From NCBI GenBank assembly GCA_949358305.1, contig OX442315.1:7590427-7654426 (forward strand): 64,000 bases of DNA. The letters run 5' to 3'. A model generated the notes under the pieces. The model made no database searches and had not been told where the DNA came from. It worked only from the letters and a program-made list of their open reading frames with translations. The translations under genes were made by a program, and so were the position numbers. Position 1 is the stretch's first letter; every line of letters starts with the position of its first letter. Origin of the DNA: Strigamia acuminata. Lineage: Eukaryota; Arthropoda; Chilopoda; Geophilomorpha; Linotaeniidae. Positions 19,830 through 29,979 of the stretch are shown here, piece after piece.

Positions 19830-20780
19830 GATGTATTTTATTCATTTATTATTGTTGTTTGTGATCAATAAAAACACAATACAAACACCTTTTTTCATGT
19901 ATTATTTTATTATTTTTATTTTTTCAAAAAGTATGAAACATAGCAAAAAGTATCAAATAAAAAGAGAAATAACGTAAGAAAGTACCGTATATAAAATACG
20001 TCAAATAAAGTATCAAAAAACAATCAAAATTTTACTTTTGTGCTTTGTGTGTGTGAGTTTGAAATTTACCGGCTGGGACTTATGAAATACCGTACATTCC
20101 TTCTTTTTGGTTGCGAAATAATCACCAGAGCGTCACTACTTGCTTCCGTTTATTATTCCACTCGATTATTCACTACACTATAGGTTTGGGTCGCAAAAAG
20201 AAGGATTTTATTTATTTTGGGCACTGTATAAAAGAAATTATTTTATAAATCAGTGATATACTACTTTTACTTGACGGTTCGCTCCTATGGCTTGCCATAC
20301 TACCTGGAATGACTACTGCTTCATGACTGCAGGCAGCTGCCATCTGGTGACGATATTCATTATTATTAATACTTGATGTGCTTTATCGATAAAAATAAAC
20401 GGAATAATTTGAACTCTACAGTAAAATGTGATGATAAATTATAAATTTTGAAGTTTCCAGATTGATAATACATATTTAAAAAGCACTGAGTGTATCACTC
20501 TTTCTAAAATTTTAGTAGGAGCGTTGTAGCTAACCCGTTACTCAACTGTGCACTTCAGATGAATAAATATGAGAATTTTGTTTTACTCAAAAACAAATCC
20601 ATCAAAACCCTTTATCCGATATATAATAATAATAATGAATAATATTCAAAACTAAATAGATTAACTGCCGCTATTTTACATTTAATTATCATTCCAAAAT
20701 TACAATTTGAAAGTAAAGTGATGTGCCAATGCGAGTAGAGAAACATGTCGGACTGGGTGTTTTTGGCCGAGTTAGTTGGG
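19830..20780. other. Intergenic DNA upstream of the U2 gene
   Basis: No protein gene is supported. It includes the 3' end of copy E (ATCAATAAAAACAC near 19865) and plain AT-rich DNA. The promoter of the U2 snRNA gene should lie within about 20700-20781, but I cannot mark a PSE confidently. Confidence 0.45.
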
Positions 20781-20781
20781 T

Positions 20782-20972
20782 ATCGCTTCTCGGCCTTTTG
20801 GCTAAGATCAAAGTGTAGTATCTGTTCTTATCAGCTTAATATCTGATACGGTCCTCATTGAGGGCCCAGAATATTAAACTGATTTTTGGAACCAGGTGGG
20901 GTGCTCGGAGCTTGCTCCACCCCTGCCACGGGTTGGCCCGGTATTGCAGTACCTCCGGGATCGGCCCACTCC
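20782..20972 (+). ncRNA. U2: U2 spliceosomal snRNA
   Basis: The sequence opens with the invariant ATCGCTTCTCGGCCTTTTGG and carries the branch-point recognition segment GTGTAGTA. A GATTTTTGGA stretch (Sm-site region) follows, and it ends with the stem-loop containing GGTATTGCAGTACC. Length is about 191 nt. The 3' half (CACGGGTTGGCCCGGTATTG) and the extra A in ATCAAAGTG agree with the insect form as I remember it. All conserved blocks are intact, so it could be functional, though U2 pseudogenes are common. U2 pairs with the intron branch point in the major spliceosome. Confidence 0.93.
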
Positions 20973-21199
20973 TTCGGGAGATATAAACAAATATAAAAAT
21001 AGATCTACAAAAATATCGGAAGTATTTATTTTTGTAACGAAAATTTGATTTTTTGCGGAAAATAAGGTCTTGATCGAACAGCTTTGTCATTGTATCGTAT
21101 CGAGCGAATTCAAAATCGGAGAAAAACGATATTCCGATTAGACACGCCAGGTGCTTACTTCGTCGAGTCTCATCGTCTCATCGTCTCCATTTAGTCGCG

Positions 21200-24100
21200 A
21201 TGAATTTGCAAGTGTTTACTTGTTCCAAGTAAGTGGCAATTTCTTTATTCAGTTTAATCACGGACCGTGGTTTAATATAATAATCCATCTGACAGACATC
21301 TGTCGATGAGTTAGTTTGTTGCTCGGTTTGTTGCTTAGCGCTCCTCAAAAACCGAAACCAACAAGTGGCCGGACTTCCAGTTGCAGTGGAACAACTAACT
21401 GATTAATCTAAGCTCAAATTTCTTACTTCACAACTTTTATTTATTTATTTTTGTATTTTCTGTATAGATGTGGTGTGAAATCTAATTTCACCAAGGAACA
21501 GCTTAGTGTTGACATCTTCTGCTATCGATGTGGCGCCAAGACAGATTTCGGCATACCAACACTTGTGAGTGTATATACAGGGTGTATCAGAATTCATGTT
21601 ACACAGAAATAGGGGGTATAGAGAGGGACCAGGAGATCACATTTCCACTAATCAAAAATTCCAAAAAAAATTTCCCACATGGTTACAACCCAAAAACAAT
21701 GGAAGATTTCAAATATCGCGCGTCACGCGTATCGCCCACATTTGCCAGGTTAAAGCGTAATTCTCAAATAAAAAGACACAATCGGTAGCCAACAGCAGAA
21801 GTTTATTACAAGAAATGCTCTACATGTTCAAATGCATAACTTGGTAAATAATCTAAGGAAATTAATCTTTTACATAAATGATTTATTTTAGTTTTTCCAG
21901 ATTTTTGGTTTTTTTTTATGATTCTTTAACATTAAAATGATAGGTTTGTATCTTTTTATTTGATAATTGCGCTTTAACTTGGAAAATGTGGGCGATATGC
22001 GTGACGTGATATTTGAAATCTTCCATTGTTTTTGGGGTTGTAACCATGTGGGAATTTTTTTTTGGAATTTTTGATTAGTGGAAATGTGATCTCCTGGTCC
22101 CCCTCTATACCCCTTATTTCTGTGTAACATGAATTCTGATACACCCTGTATATAAATATAATATATTATAAAATTAATCTTTTTAATTTGTAAAGAAACA
22201 TTAGTCATATGAAACAATTTTTTTTATTGTGTAATATTATCATTTTTGCAGGTAATAATCTTTCAACATAACATTTATCCGATTTATCTGATAAATGTGA
22301 ACAAAGTTTAATGCAATAATTAATGCTATTCGTTCTTTGACATGTTTAAAACATGTCTAAAAATAAATAGCCTTAATCATCTTTATGAAGCACTTTCTAC
22401 AATACAGTAAAACCAACATCAACAAATATGGAAAGGACATTTTGTTGAGTACCGTAGTCATTTTTGTAATAAACTTTGTTCACGTTTATTGGATAAATTA
22501 TTAAATGCCCTTGTTGTTTTGAATGGTTATTATCTGTAAAAATGTTAAATATATAATATACAAATACAATAAAATAAATTGTTTAATACGACTAATTTTT
22601 CTTTACAACTTAAAAAGCTGAATTTTATAATACTCAATTAGGAAAAATGGAAAACCAAAAAACCGCACTTTTCAAAAATTGCCATTATCCCAAACTTTAA
22701 ACTGCACTCAAAAAATGTGATTTAGATAAAGAACATTAAACTCTTATTTCAAACAGATGGGCAGCCATGTGCAAGAATGTGTCCGTTACTTACGCAAGTG
22801 CAAGTTTTCGCCAATCGGTTGTGAATTTCAGGTGCGCAGATATTATTCCCAACGGAAATCATAATTATTCTACAATGTCAAAACATTGCAGGGAAATCAA
22901 TTGGAAGTTGAAAAACACGAAAGTGGGAATTCTCATGCCGAGTTGATGATGAAATTACTGCTGACTCTTCAAACCGAGGTGGAATAATTGCATTAAAAAT
23001 GATTGGTCGTCAATTACCCAATTGACTAAAATAATACAGGGTGTTTCGTTTAAGACGTTACAGTCAAAATAAGTCTATGCTTTTTCAAAAAACCAAGCAA
23101 AGATGGGATGACGAATCCAATAGTGTAATCAAATTTTATGCCGGACATGCAACAATGGACTTTTTATATGCTAACTCCTTAACTGGTCGAGATAGAGCAA
23201 AATTTCCAATTACAAAGTTGTAGAGCACCATCAAATTAGTACTATCCAAATTATCTTAGTCACCTTAGGTTAACTGTTGTTTTTTTTTAAAAAAAAGAAA
23301 ACAAATCAGTCAATTGAAATTTTTTCTTCTTATGAATAATTCAGGCATTAAAAAAGACGGTGGTTTTTCTTGTTTACTTGCATAATAATGTAAATTTGAA
23401 TAAATTTATTGAAGAAATTCAGTACTTTTGCAGTAGAAATTTAAGTTTTGCCACAATGGCTGGCTTTATTTTAGCTGATTTGTTTTCATTTTAAAACTAA
23501 AACATTTAACTTAAGGTGAATAAGATAAGTTGGATAGTACTAATTTGATGGTGCTCTACAACTTTGTAATCGGAAATTTTGCTCTATCTCGACCAGTTAA
23601 CGAGTTAGCGAATGAAAAGTGCATTGTTGCATGTCTGGCATAAAATTTGATAACACTATTGGATTCGTCATCCCTAATTTGCTATAGGCTAGTCTGCTTG
23701 GTTTTTTGAAAAAGCAAATACTTATTCTGGAAATTGACTGTAACGTCTTAAATGAAACACCCTGTATAATAGTGTAAACTTATTAAAAGCTGACTTCAAA
23801 TAAAATGGCGGACCCGCTGGTCCGCGACGCACACGCTTGCTTGTTTAATTCAAAGTGATCTTTATTCAACAATACACAGTCTTAAATAGTTCAATCGCTC
23901 GCTCCTATTGGCTGTTGCCAATAAACGTCTAACTGACATCTTGACAATGCCCGTGTTACGTCCAAACGCCCTCTGGCGACGTAATACGTCTGTCTCAAAC
24001 TCGAAAAACTCTACACTCGGTCATCCGACTAAATGTCGGCGTCCTCGCCGACGCTCATCTTGTTTAACCTTCGTTTTCATCTGCGTTTTCATCTTCGTGG

Positions 24101-25838
24101 TCATCTGCGTTTTCATCTGCGTTTTTCATCTGCGTTTACATCTGCGTTTACATCTGCGTTTACATCTGCGTTTACATCTGCGTTTACATCTTCGTGGTCA
24201 TCTTCGTGGTCATCTGCGTTTTCATCTTCGTGGTCATCTTCGTTTTCATCTTCGTGGTCATCTGCGTTTACATCTGCGTTTACATCTGCGTTTACATCTG
24301 CATTTACATCTTCGTTTACATCTTCATCCGCATCTCGACTTTTCTCGTCCGCATCGCGATTTGTTTCGCTCTTTTCATCAAAATCACCGTTTCTTCGTCT
24401 CCATCTCGAATCGTCTCGTCTCCATTTTGAATCGCTTCGTCTTCGTCATCGCTTCCGTCATCGCCATTTAATACATCGCTAACCCCATCGTTCGTCTCCC
24501 TCAAACCCGCACCAAACTCCCCCTGTTCCACGTCAAGTTCTTGCGCATCTAATTCCTCCAACTTCGTATCAACTTCGACTGGAATCGCATCAAATTCGTT
24601 AGAACTCGCATCCATTGCTTGCGTCGCATCAACGTCTACTCGTTTCGCACCTAGTTCTGCTTTTCCATCCGAATCGTCCGAATCGCCCCACGTGCGCCCG
24701 TCTATGCCACCCCGGCCCCGCATGGCGTAATTGCTCTTTCCCGCTTTGTCGTCGTCGGCTTCATAATCGCATACTTTCGTTTCGTAACCTTCTCGTAACA
24801 CGTGTCGTCTCGGCAAATCTCTCGTCTTGATTCCCGAACCGTCCACGTGGTTCTTTGTCGTCCCCGAATTTCGCTTCCGCCGCAAAAACAATCGTCGTCT
24901 CGTTTTTTTTCAACTTTTTCTTTTACTTAATCGCTTATCGCCGCATAGAATTCGTCAATCGTCGCATAGAATCCTTCTATCGTCGCATAGAATCCTTCAT
25001 CCCACTTCTGATGTAAACTTATTAAAAGCTGACTTCGAATAAAAATGGCGGACCCGCTGGTCCGCGACGCACACACGACTTAGTTTAAATTCAAAGTGAT
25101 CTTTATTCAACAATACACAGTCTTAAATAGTTCAATCGCTCGCTCCTATTGGCTGTTGCCAATAAACGTCTAACTGACATCTTGACAATGCCCGTGTTAC
25201 GTCCAAACGCCCTCTGGCGACGTAATACGTCTGTCTCAAACTCGAAAAACTCTACAATAGTAATGAATAATGATATCCCATGTTAAATCAATCATCCGTG
25301 CTTGTGTTAGTAAATTTCTTACATTTCAGCAATCGATCGCGAGTAACGGATTGATTTTGGAACGTTTATTTTCCGGACTAGTATCACATAAGAACGCAGC
25401 TGGTAGCAGCAGTGGTCAGGTATTAGTAGAATCAATAATGTTGTTGAACAACCTATAAACCCAACAATTTTATTTAAATTTTGATGAAAACAGAACGAGT
25501 GCTGCAAAGAAATGAAAGTTCTTTTAGGTAAAATATAACCAGCAGATGGTTTTCTTTGTCAAGTGGTTAAATTTTATTCACATAGAAAAGCAAGAAAAGG
25601 AAATGAACGACATCCGCTTGAAACAACGTGAACAAAGCAGCAAAATGGGACATGATTACGGTAAACTACGCGACTAGCCATCGTCATCTCATTTAATTTG
25701 AGTTTTCTTTTATTTAAATCATGTTTGGAACGATTGAAAATGAGAAACCATTTTTACTGATTGAATGATTTTTTTTTAGGTTTATTAAAGGAGATGTTTG
25801 ATGAACAGTCGAAACAAATGCAAAAACTGGCGGAAGAT
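21200..25838 (+). CDS. TRAF-type zinc-finger/coiled-coil protein, 5' part
   Basis: Exons: 21200-21228, 21468-21564, 22757-22831, 22892-22978, 25330-25419, about 25591-25660, and 25780-25838 (cut by a retrotransposon). Phases agree at each junction if the sixth exon starts after AAAAG at 25590; the acceptor at 25585 would not fit. The product begins with a Cys-pair domain (CSKCG... CYRCGA). A TRAF-type zinc finger follows (RKCKFSPIGCEFQ, then His residues in EKHESGNSHAEL). After a linker comes a Glu/Lys/Gln-rich helix (LLKEMFDEQSKQMQKLAED). TRAF-type fingers occur in signalling adaptors and E3 ligases. No RING is clear and no MATH domain is seen. Introns 2 and 4 contain MITEs and a small LTR element. 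Confidence 0.7.
21576..22150. mobile_element. Fold-back MITE, TACAGGGTGTATCAG termini
   Basis: The element is about 575 bp, with inverted arms of roughly 210 bp (21576-21785 and about 21935-22150) around a spacer of about 150 bp. Termini read TACAGGGTGTATCAG and complement, next to TATA on both sides, which suggests TA target duplication. Arms differ at only a few percent of positions. It lies in intron 2 of the zinc-finger gene, so transcripts of that gene would carry a long hairpin. Confidence 0.85.
23035..23766. mobile_element. Fold-back MITE, TACAGGGTGTTTC termini
   Basis: The element is about 732 bp, with inverted arms of roughly 230 bp (23035-23270 and about 23520-23766). Termini read TACAGGGTGTTTCGTTTAAG and near-complement. 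The middle is shared with the partial copy at 14545-15058. It lies in intron 4 of the zinc-finger gene and ends 6 bp before the next LTR element. Confidence 0.85.
23773..24015 (-). repeat. Left LTR of the small LTR element
   Basis: This 243-bp copy is bounded by TGTAAACTTATT and CTCTACA. It is the 3' LTR if the element is on the minus strand. It differs from the right copy by a few substitutions and indels around 23797-23845. Confidence 0.8.
24060..24330. repeat. 12-bp tandem repeat (CATCTGCGTTTA)n inside the LTR element
   Basis: Interspersed units CATCTGCGTTTA, CATCTGCGTTTT and CATCTTCGTGGT, all 12 bp, run for about 270 bp. Because the unit is a multiple of three, each frame stays open. On the minus strand it would encode an acidic repeat of Asp-Val-Asn-Ala and Asp-Asp-His-Glu type. 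Confidence 0.8.
24316..24891 (-). CDS. Acidic ORF of the small LTR element
   Basis: This is a 191-codon frame on the presumed sense strand. It is rich in Asp and Glu (for example DDGSDDEDEAIQNGDE), with a basic start (RRKRNSGTTK). It lacks any Gag, protease or RT motif I recognise. It could be a relic of a Gag-like protein or a chance ORF in a GAC/GAA-rich repeat. I give it little weight as a functional protein. Confidence 0.25.
   Translation of the reverse strand: MFLRRKRNSGTTKNHVDGSGIKTRDLPRRHVLREGYETKVCDYEADDDKAGKSNYAMRGRGGIDGRTWGDSDDSDGKAELGAKRVDVDATQAMDASSNEFDAIPVEVDTKLEELDAQELDVEQGEFGAGLRETNDGVSDVLNGDDGSDDEDEAIQNGDETIRDGDEETVILMKRAKQIAMRTRKVEMRMKM
24999..25011 (-). promoter_or_regulatory. 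tRNA-Leu-like primer-binding site of the small LTR element
   Basis: On the minus strand the LTR is followed at once by TCAGAAGTGGGAT. This matches the complement of the 3' part of animal tRNA-Leu (TGGTGTCAGAAGTGGGAT) minus its five terminal bases. If real, priming is from an internal tRNA position, not from the CCA end. The match is from memory and unchecked. Confidence 0.45.
25012..25256 (-). repeat. Right LTR of the small LTR element
   Basis: This is the 245-bp partner of 23773-24015, bounded by TGTAAACTTATT and CTCTACA and followed by the target duplication ATAG. Confidence 0.8.
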
Positions 25839-26469
25839 TGTCGTGATTCGACTTTGTGGTTAAAGATAATAAATAATACACTCGGGAATACAATATATTT
25901 CAAATACTGCTTTATTAAAACACGCTTACTAATACAAATATAAGTCAAGATGTTTCCTGTGTTGGTCCTCGGATTCGGCTGCGAATACGAGTTGCCGCTA
26001 AACAATGGCGGATCCAATTGTTTAGTCCTACGCGTGGTCTATGTTTGTTGTCTAGGGTATTTCCACGTGTTATTATGAACACGCGAGAATTCGCTTTCTC
26101 GTGCGAATTAAACGAATATCGTTCGAATATTTATTCTAGCGTAGATTGGCTACGCTAAATAAATGTGGCTGTTGTACAGTTGAGATGGTCAGCGGGCACC
26201 GGTCCTCGATCAATCCGTGAAACGGCCTGAAAGGTGAGGTAAATGGTGCTCTTGCTGAAATGTGGTAACTGTAGTGTCGTTTCCGGTCAAGTATCGGCGT
26301 TATATACTAACCGGAAATGACGTCATATGCAAATCCTTCCGATTATGCAGGTTCGCAGAAACACGAGACTAGTCAGTCTAGTCGGTATTTCTAGCGCGCT
26401 CTAGTGGCGAGTATTAGTAACACAATAATCACCGCTAATTACTTCTTCAGGTGATGCCGAATCACCACA
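25839..26469 (-). repeat. 3' LTR of the 11.8-kb gypsy element
   Basis: This 631-bp repeat matches 36998-37628 as read by eye. It carries the TG...CA boundaries, and the target duplication AGAT precedes it. Confidence 0.95.
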
Positions 26470-26668
26470 CGTCCCTCCCCGAGAATAAATCATCGGGGTC
26501 CCTTAAATAAAAGGAGGAACAATATCTAATCATAAAATAATCTTTTTATTTAAATGATGATGAATGGTGCATAAAATATTTTACATTCTTAAATAATTGA
26601 TACGCAAACAAATAATAATAATTTCCTAGTTTGGAGAAGACAGTCTTCTCGTCACGATTTCTAATTAC

Positions 26669-29600
26669 TTATTTCTTCAAGTTATCGGCATAACTCGGCT
26701 TATCTTCCGAACTTGGTTCGTCCAGGTTGGGAGATGTGGTCAGTCTTGAAGAGTAGTCCGAGGGGTCTTCGCTCTCATTCAAGTAGAAACGTAGGTGTCC
26801 CGGCGCTTCCAGCGGATTTCCCGTTCGTTCGTGGGCCCAAATTGGTGGCAGGAAGGCCGACATACCTTGATTGGTGTGGTGGATTCTTTGGGCCTCGGCG
26901 ATGCTGGTTGGTGCGCGATGGGCTCGGAGTAGTCGTTGATGTTGGATGAAGCGCTCGCCTCCGGCTCCGGCTTCGATAGCGTCCTTCATCCAGACGTAAA
27001 GAGAATAGCCACGATCTGGAGACTGGAGTAGTTTTGCCTCCGTGTCCTTCGTAAAGGACAACCCTGGGAAGTACATCCTGAGTCTGGCGGCGATTTGAGG
27101 CTCTGTCGTCTTTGGAACCTTCTTGCTCGACTTTGGGAGGAGCATCTTTTTCTTGGGTTCCTTCTTCTTGAGCGGGACTGGTTCGGCCAGTGGCTCGGAG
27201 GGTCCCTTCTCCCTCGGCGGAGGCGGAGGAGGAGGCGTCGGATCCCTGGGAACCGGAGCCTCTGCGGTTGGCGTGGCCGCCGAAGGTGACGGGAGCGAGC
27301 GTTGAATTATCGCTCGAACGTTCTGGTAGGAGGCCTCTGGATCCGGGTCCTGGGCCACCATTTGGGCTCGAATTACTGCCGCAGAGGGCACCAGACGTGT
27401 CCAGCTGTCTACGAGAGCCGGCGGAACTTGGAAACCCTCGTGGGCCACCACGATCCAGGCTGCTACAGCAACACGTGCGTTTCGGAAGGTGGCGGCGGCC
27501 AGCAAAATCGACATCAAGTCGGTAATGGCAACCACGATCCTCGTATTCCAATTTGGATGATCCCGATTTTTGTTCTGCGTATATTCAATTGAGATCCGCT
27601 GAAGGTTCGTGATGACGTTTTGGATCACGTTTTGTTGGTAGGAGTCCATCTCGCACAAAAGCGCTCTAGCTTGCTCCACGGTCGTTACCTCCAGAAACTG
27701 TTGCAACGTTACCTCCGAAGGGTTGATTGGAGTCGAGGCTTGGATGACTGCTGGGGCTGGCAACATCGGATTGGGTCCCGTGGATGTCGTTGGCTGAGGC
27801 ACAGATCTGACCAGACGTCTTGATTTTTCCGGTTCGGGCTTGTCCCAAACGATTGGAGTTCTCGTTGAAGTTGAGGCTTCGGGGATAGTTGGGAGAGGTT
27901 CGACTTTGGTCGGTCCAAAGCGAGCTTCTCGATGTCTGAGTTGTTCTTCAGAACTCAGTGTCGGTGCGCCGATTATCACTTTCTTGCGAAAGGCGCTTGG
28001 GAGGCTGACGCTGGATGTTACGCTTCTCGTCTGTGAGAGTTCCGGCTTGATGAAAGCACTTGGCGCCGTCTCTAGACTCGAGGCGGTCGAGGGGGTCGGG
28101 CGGTAGACTGGTTTCGGCTGCATTTGTTGGTATTTCATAACCACCGCGAGGAGATCCGCCTGAGTATACATCTTCTTCTGCTCGGGGACCTCGTCGATAA
28201 TCACTTCGTCGTCAATCTTCATCGGTTCGGGACTGTCCCAAATCGATTTGATGACTTCACAGCGTCTCCTATCTCGCTGTCGTAATTCCTCTTCGCGATA
28301 CGCTTTCCATGAACGTGCGCGACTCTCCGATCCTCTCCTTCTTCGTTCGTCCTGTAACCGGAGGTTCTCTCGTTCACGTCGGGCTTTCTCATCACGTTCG
28401 CGTAGGAACTCCTCTCGATGTCTATTCCAGGATTCCTTGTTTTCTTCCCGCCGTCGGAAGTAATTTCTACGATAATCGTCCCAATTTTCTTGGTTCCTAT
28501 CGCGTCTGCGTTGATCCTCTCGACGGTCGGGGCGTTCGCGCACATTTTCTCTTCTTCGGCTGGTTGACGGGGCGTCCCTGGATTGAAATCGCGATGTTTG
28601 TGGGGCCTCCGTCTTTCCCAGGCGAGAGAGAGCGCTTGGTTTGGCCAGGCGTTTCTCTGTCGCGGGTTTCTTATTCTGCGCGCTGCTGGAAGTGCTTGGC
28701 TTGTCCAGGCATTGTTTCTTCGCTGAGCAGCCTGCTTCGTCGTGCTCGTTGGAGAGACGTTTCTCGGCTTTCTGGCGTTTGCGACCAAAGAAGCCCAAAA
28801 AATGCAATTGATGCATTGCTCGTTGCGAGGTGATGAAACCGTGTCTCGGTCTCCAATCTGGGCGGTCGGGCCGGTCTTCGCGGATCTGAAGGAGCCAAAA
28901 CCTGATTTCCTCGGTCGAGTAACCGTCCGGCTGTAGATAATTGAAAACCTCGTCATGTGCGGTCCGCCTTACTTCTTCGTAATATGCCATATGGATCTGG
29001 TGTTTTTCTTCATCTGTTTCGGCGTCGCGCCATTGTTCGTAAACGTCCCATCCTCGCTGGTCGTCAGGAAAGGCGGCTCGGATTAGTGGATTCGGGATTG
29101 GCGCTGGCGGGTCCATATTTCTCGAGATAACTGCCCGTAAAGCTGCTTGATATTGGCGCGGCATGTAGTGGATCAACGTTTGCTGGCTGGACCAGTAGCG
29201 GCTGATCGCACGGGACAATAAAAGGCGAATTTTCCATGGTTCAAAGTCGACCGCTTCTTCGAGCGCTTGTCGGAACAGTATGGGGATTACTTCGCGCCAT
29301 AAGCTGCCTGCGGAAACTCTTTTCGGGTCGATTTGCCCCCACGTAGTGCGATATCCGTCCTAAATATTAGAATATTAATAAATATATTAGGATCGTTGAT
29401 TAATTTGTCATATTTTTGTAGAGATTCTTTCGTCTAACACAAGATGGCGTCATGGTCGGCCATGTGCTTTTCGACCACGTGTTTTGAAGTTAATTTTTCT
29501 TTCGGTATTTGATTAATTTTGATAATTTGTCACTTAAAGTTAAATTATTTTTTCGTTTGTGGTCAGTCCACGAACTTATTTCGTATTTTTGATTATCGAT

Positions 29601-29794
29601 ACTTGAATTTTTTCTATTTTTTTTTTTTTTTTTTTACTTACGTCGGGTTGGACATCGGGTTCATTGGGTTCGTCCCAATTTCCCTCTTCGTTGTTTACAA
29701 TGATTTGTAACAAATCCACTTGATCTTCATCGTCATCCTCGGAAGCGTTGTTTACGGCCCGTTCAATTTCTTTCTTCCAATCATTTCTTTTCAT
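26669..29794 (-). CDS. Spliced ORF3 of the gypsy element, unknown function
   Basis: This lies where env sits in errantiviruses. Exon 1 runs from ATG 29794 to 29642 (51 codons, acidic), then donor GAC|GTAAGT. The intron is 29641-29360. Exon 2 runs from 29359 (after TATTTAG) to the stop at 26669. Both junctions are phase 0. Exon 2 has no suitable ATG near its start: the frame is open from the acceptor, and the codon at 29218 is TTG. The product is about 947 residues. There is a Trp-rich N-terminal part, a long Arg/Glu-rich stretch likely to be helical, Ser/Pro/Thr-rich linkers, a Pro run and a Lys-rich patch. No signal peptide, furin site or clear membrane anchor is seen, so it does not look like an envelope. 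I recognise no family. Confidence 0.7.
29360..29641 (-). other. Predicted intron upstream of ORF3 main exon
   Basis: The donor is GTAAGT (29641-29636) and the acceptor TATTTAG ends at 29360. Just after the donor is a long A tract on the sense strand (T tract at about 29619-29635 on the plus strand). Phase is 0 on both sides. The intron contains stop codons in the ORF3 frame, including one made by its last bases (TAG at 29362-29360), so it must be removed for ORF3 to be made from the ATG. Confidence 0.65.
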
Positions 29795-29979
29795 TTTTCG
29801 GAAATTAATTTGATACTTTGATTTACGGCTGCCTCGAGGTGATCGTCGCTTAGTCGGAGATGACAGTGATAAATGTGGGTCGGGTTAGAGGTTAACTATT
29901 AGTCTCATGTCATCTTTGATTGGTTTGGCCAATTAAGACGCATTGTGGGACGTAACAGGTGTCCCCCCTGTGGTTGTTT

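Larger units (their letters stand above)
23773..25256 (-). mobile_element. Small non-autonomous LTR retrotransposon
   Basis: Direct repeats 23773-24015 (243 bp) and 25012-25256 (245 bp) begin TG and end CA, and are flanked by a 4-bp duplication ATAG (23769-23772 and 25257-25260). The LTRs differ at several sites near one end, so the insertion is older than the two gypsy elements. Only about 1 kb lies inside, without protease, RT or integrase. It must have used enzymes from another element. The minus-strand orientation is inferred from a tRNA-Leu-like site next to the right LTR. Confidence 0.8.

Noticed and set aside
24033-24482. Open plus-strand frames of 149-187 residues (Ser/Phe/Thr- or Leu/His/Arg-repeat proteins)
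   Set aside because: They are translations of the 12-bp tandem repeat, which stays open in every frame; no protein evidence.
26775-27551. 258-residue minus-strand ORF overlapping ORF3
   Set aside because: It lies in another frame of the ORF3 exon, with composition typical of a shadow frame; no independent signal.
29218-29220. Start codon of ORF3 at 29218
   Set aside because: The codon is TTG and the frame is open for a further 47 codons up to a splice acceptor; the ATG of the upstream exon at 29794 fits better.
26669-29794. ORF3 as a retroviral envelope
   Set aside because: No signal peptide, no furin-type cleavage site followed by a fusion peptide, and no C-terminal membrane anchor could be seen.
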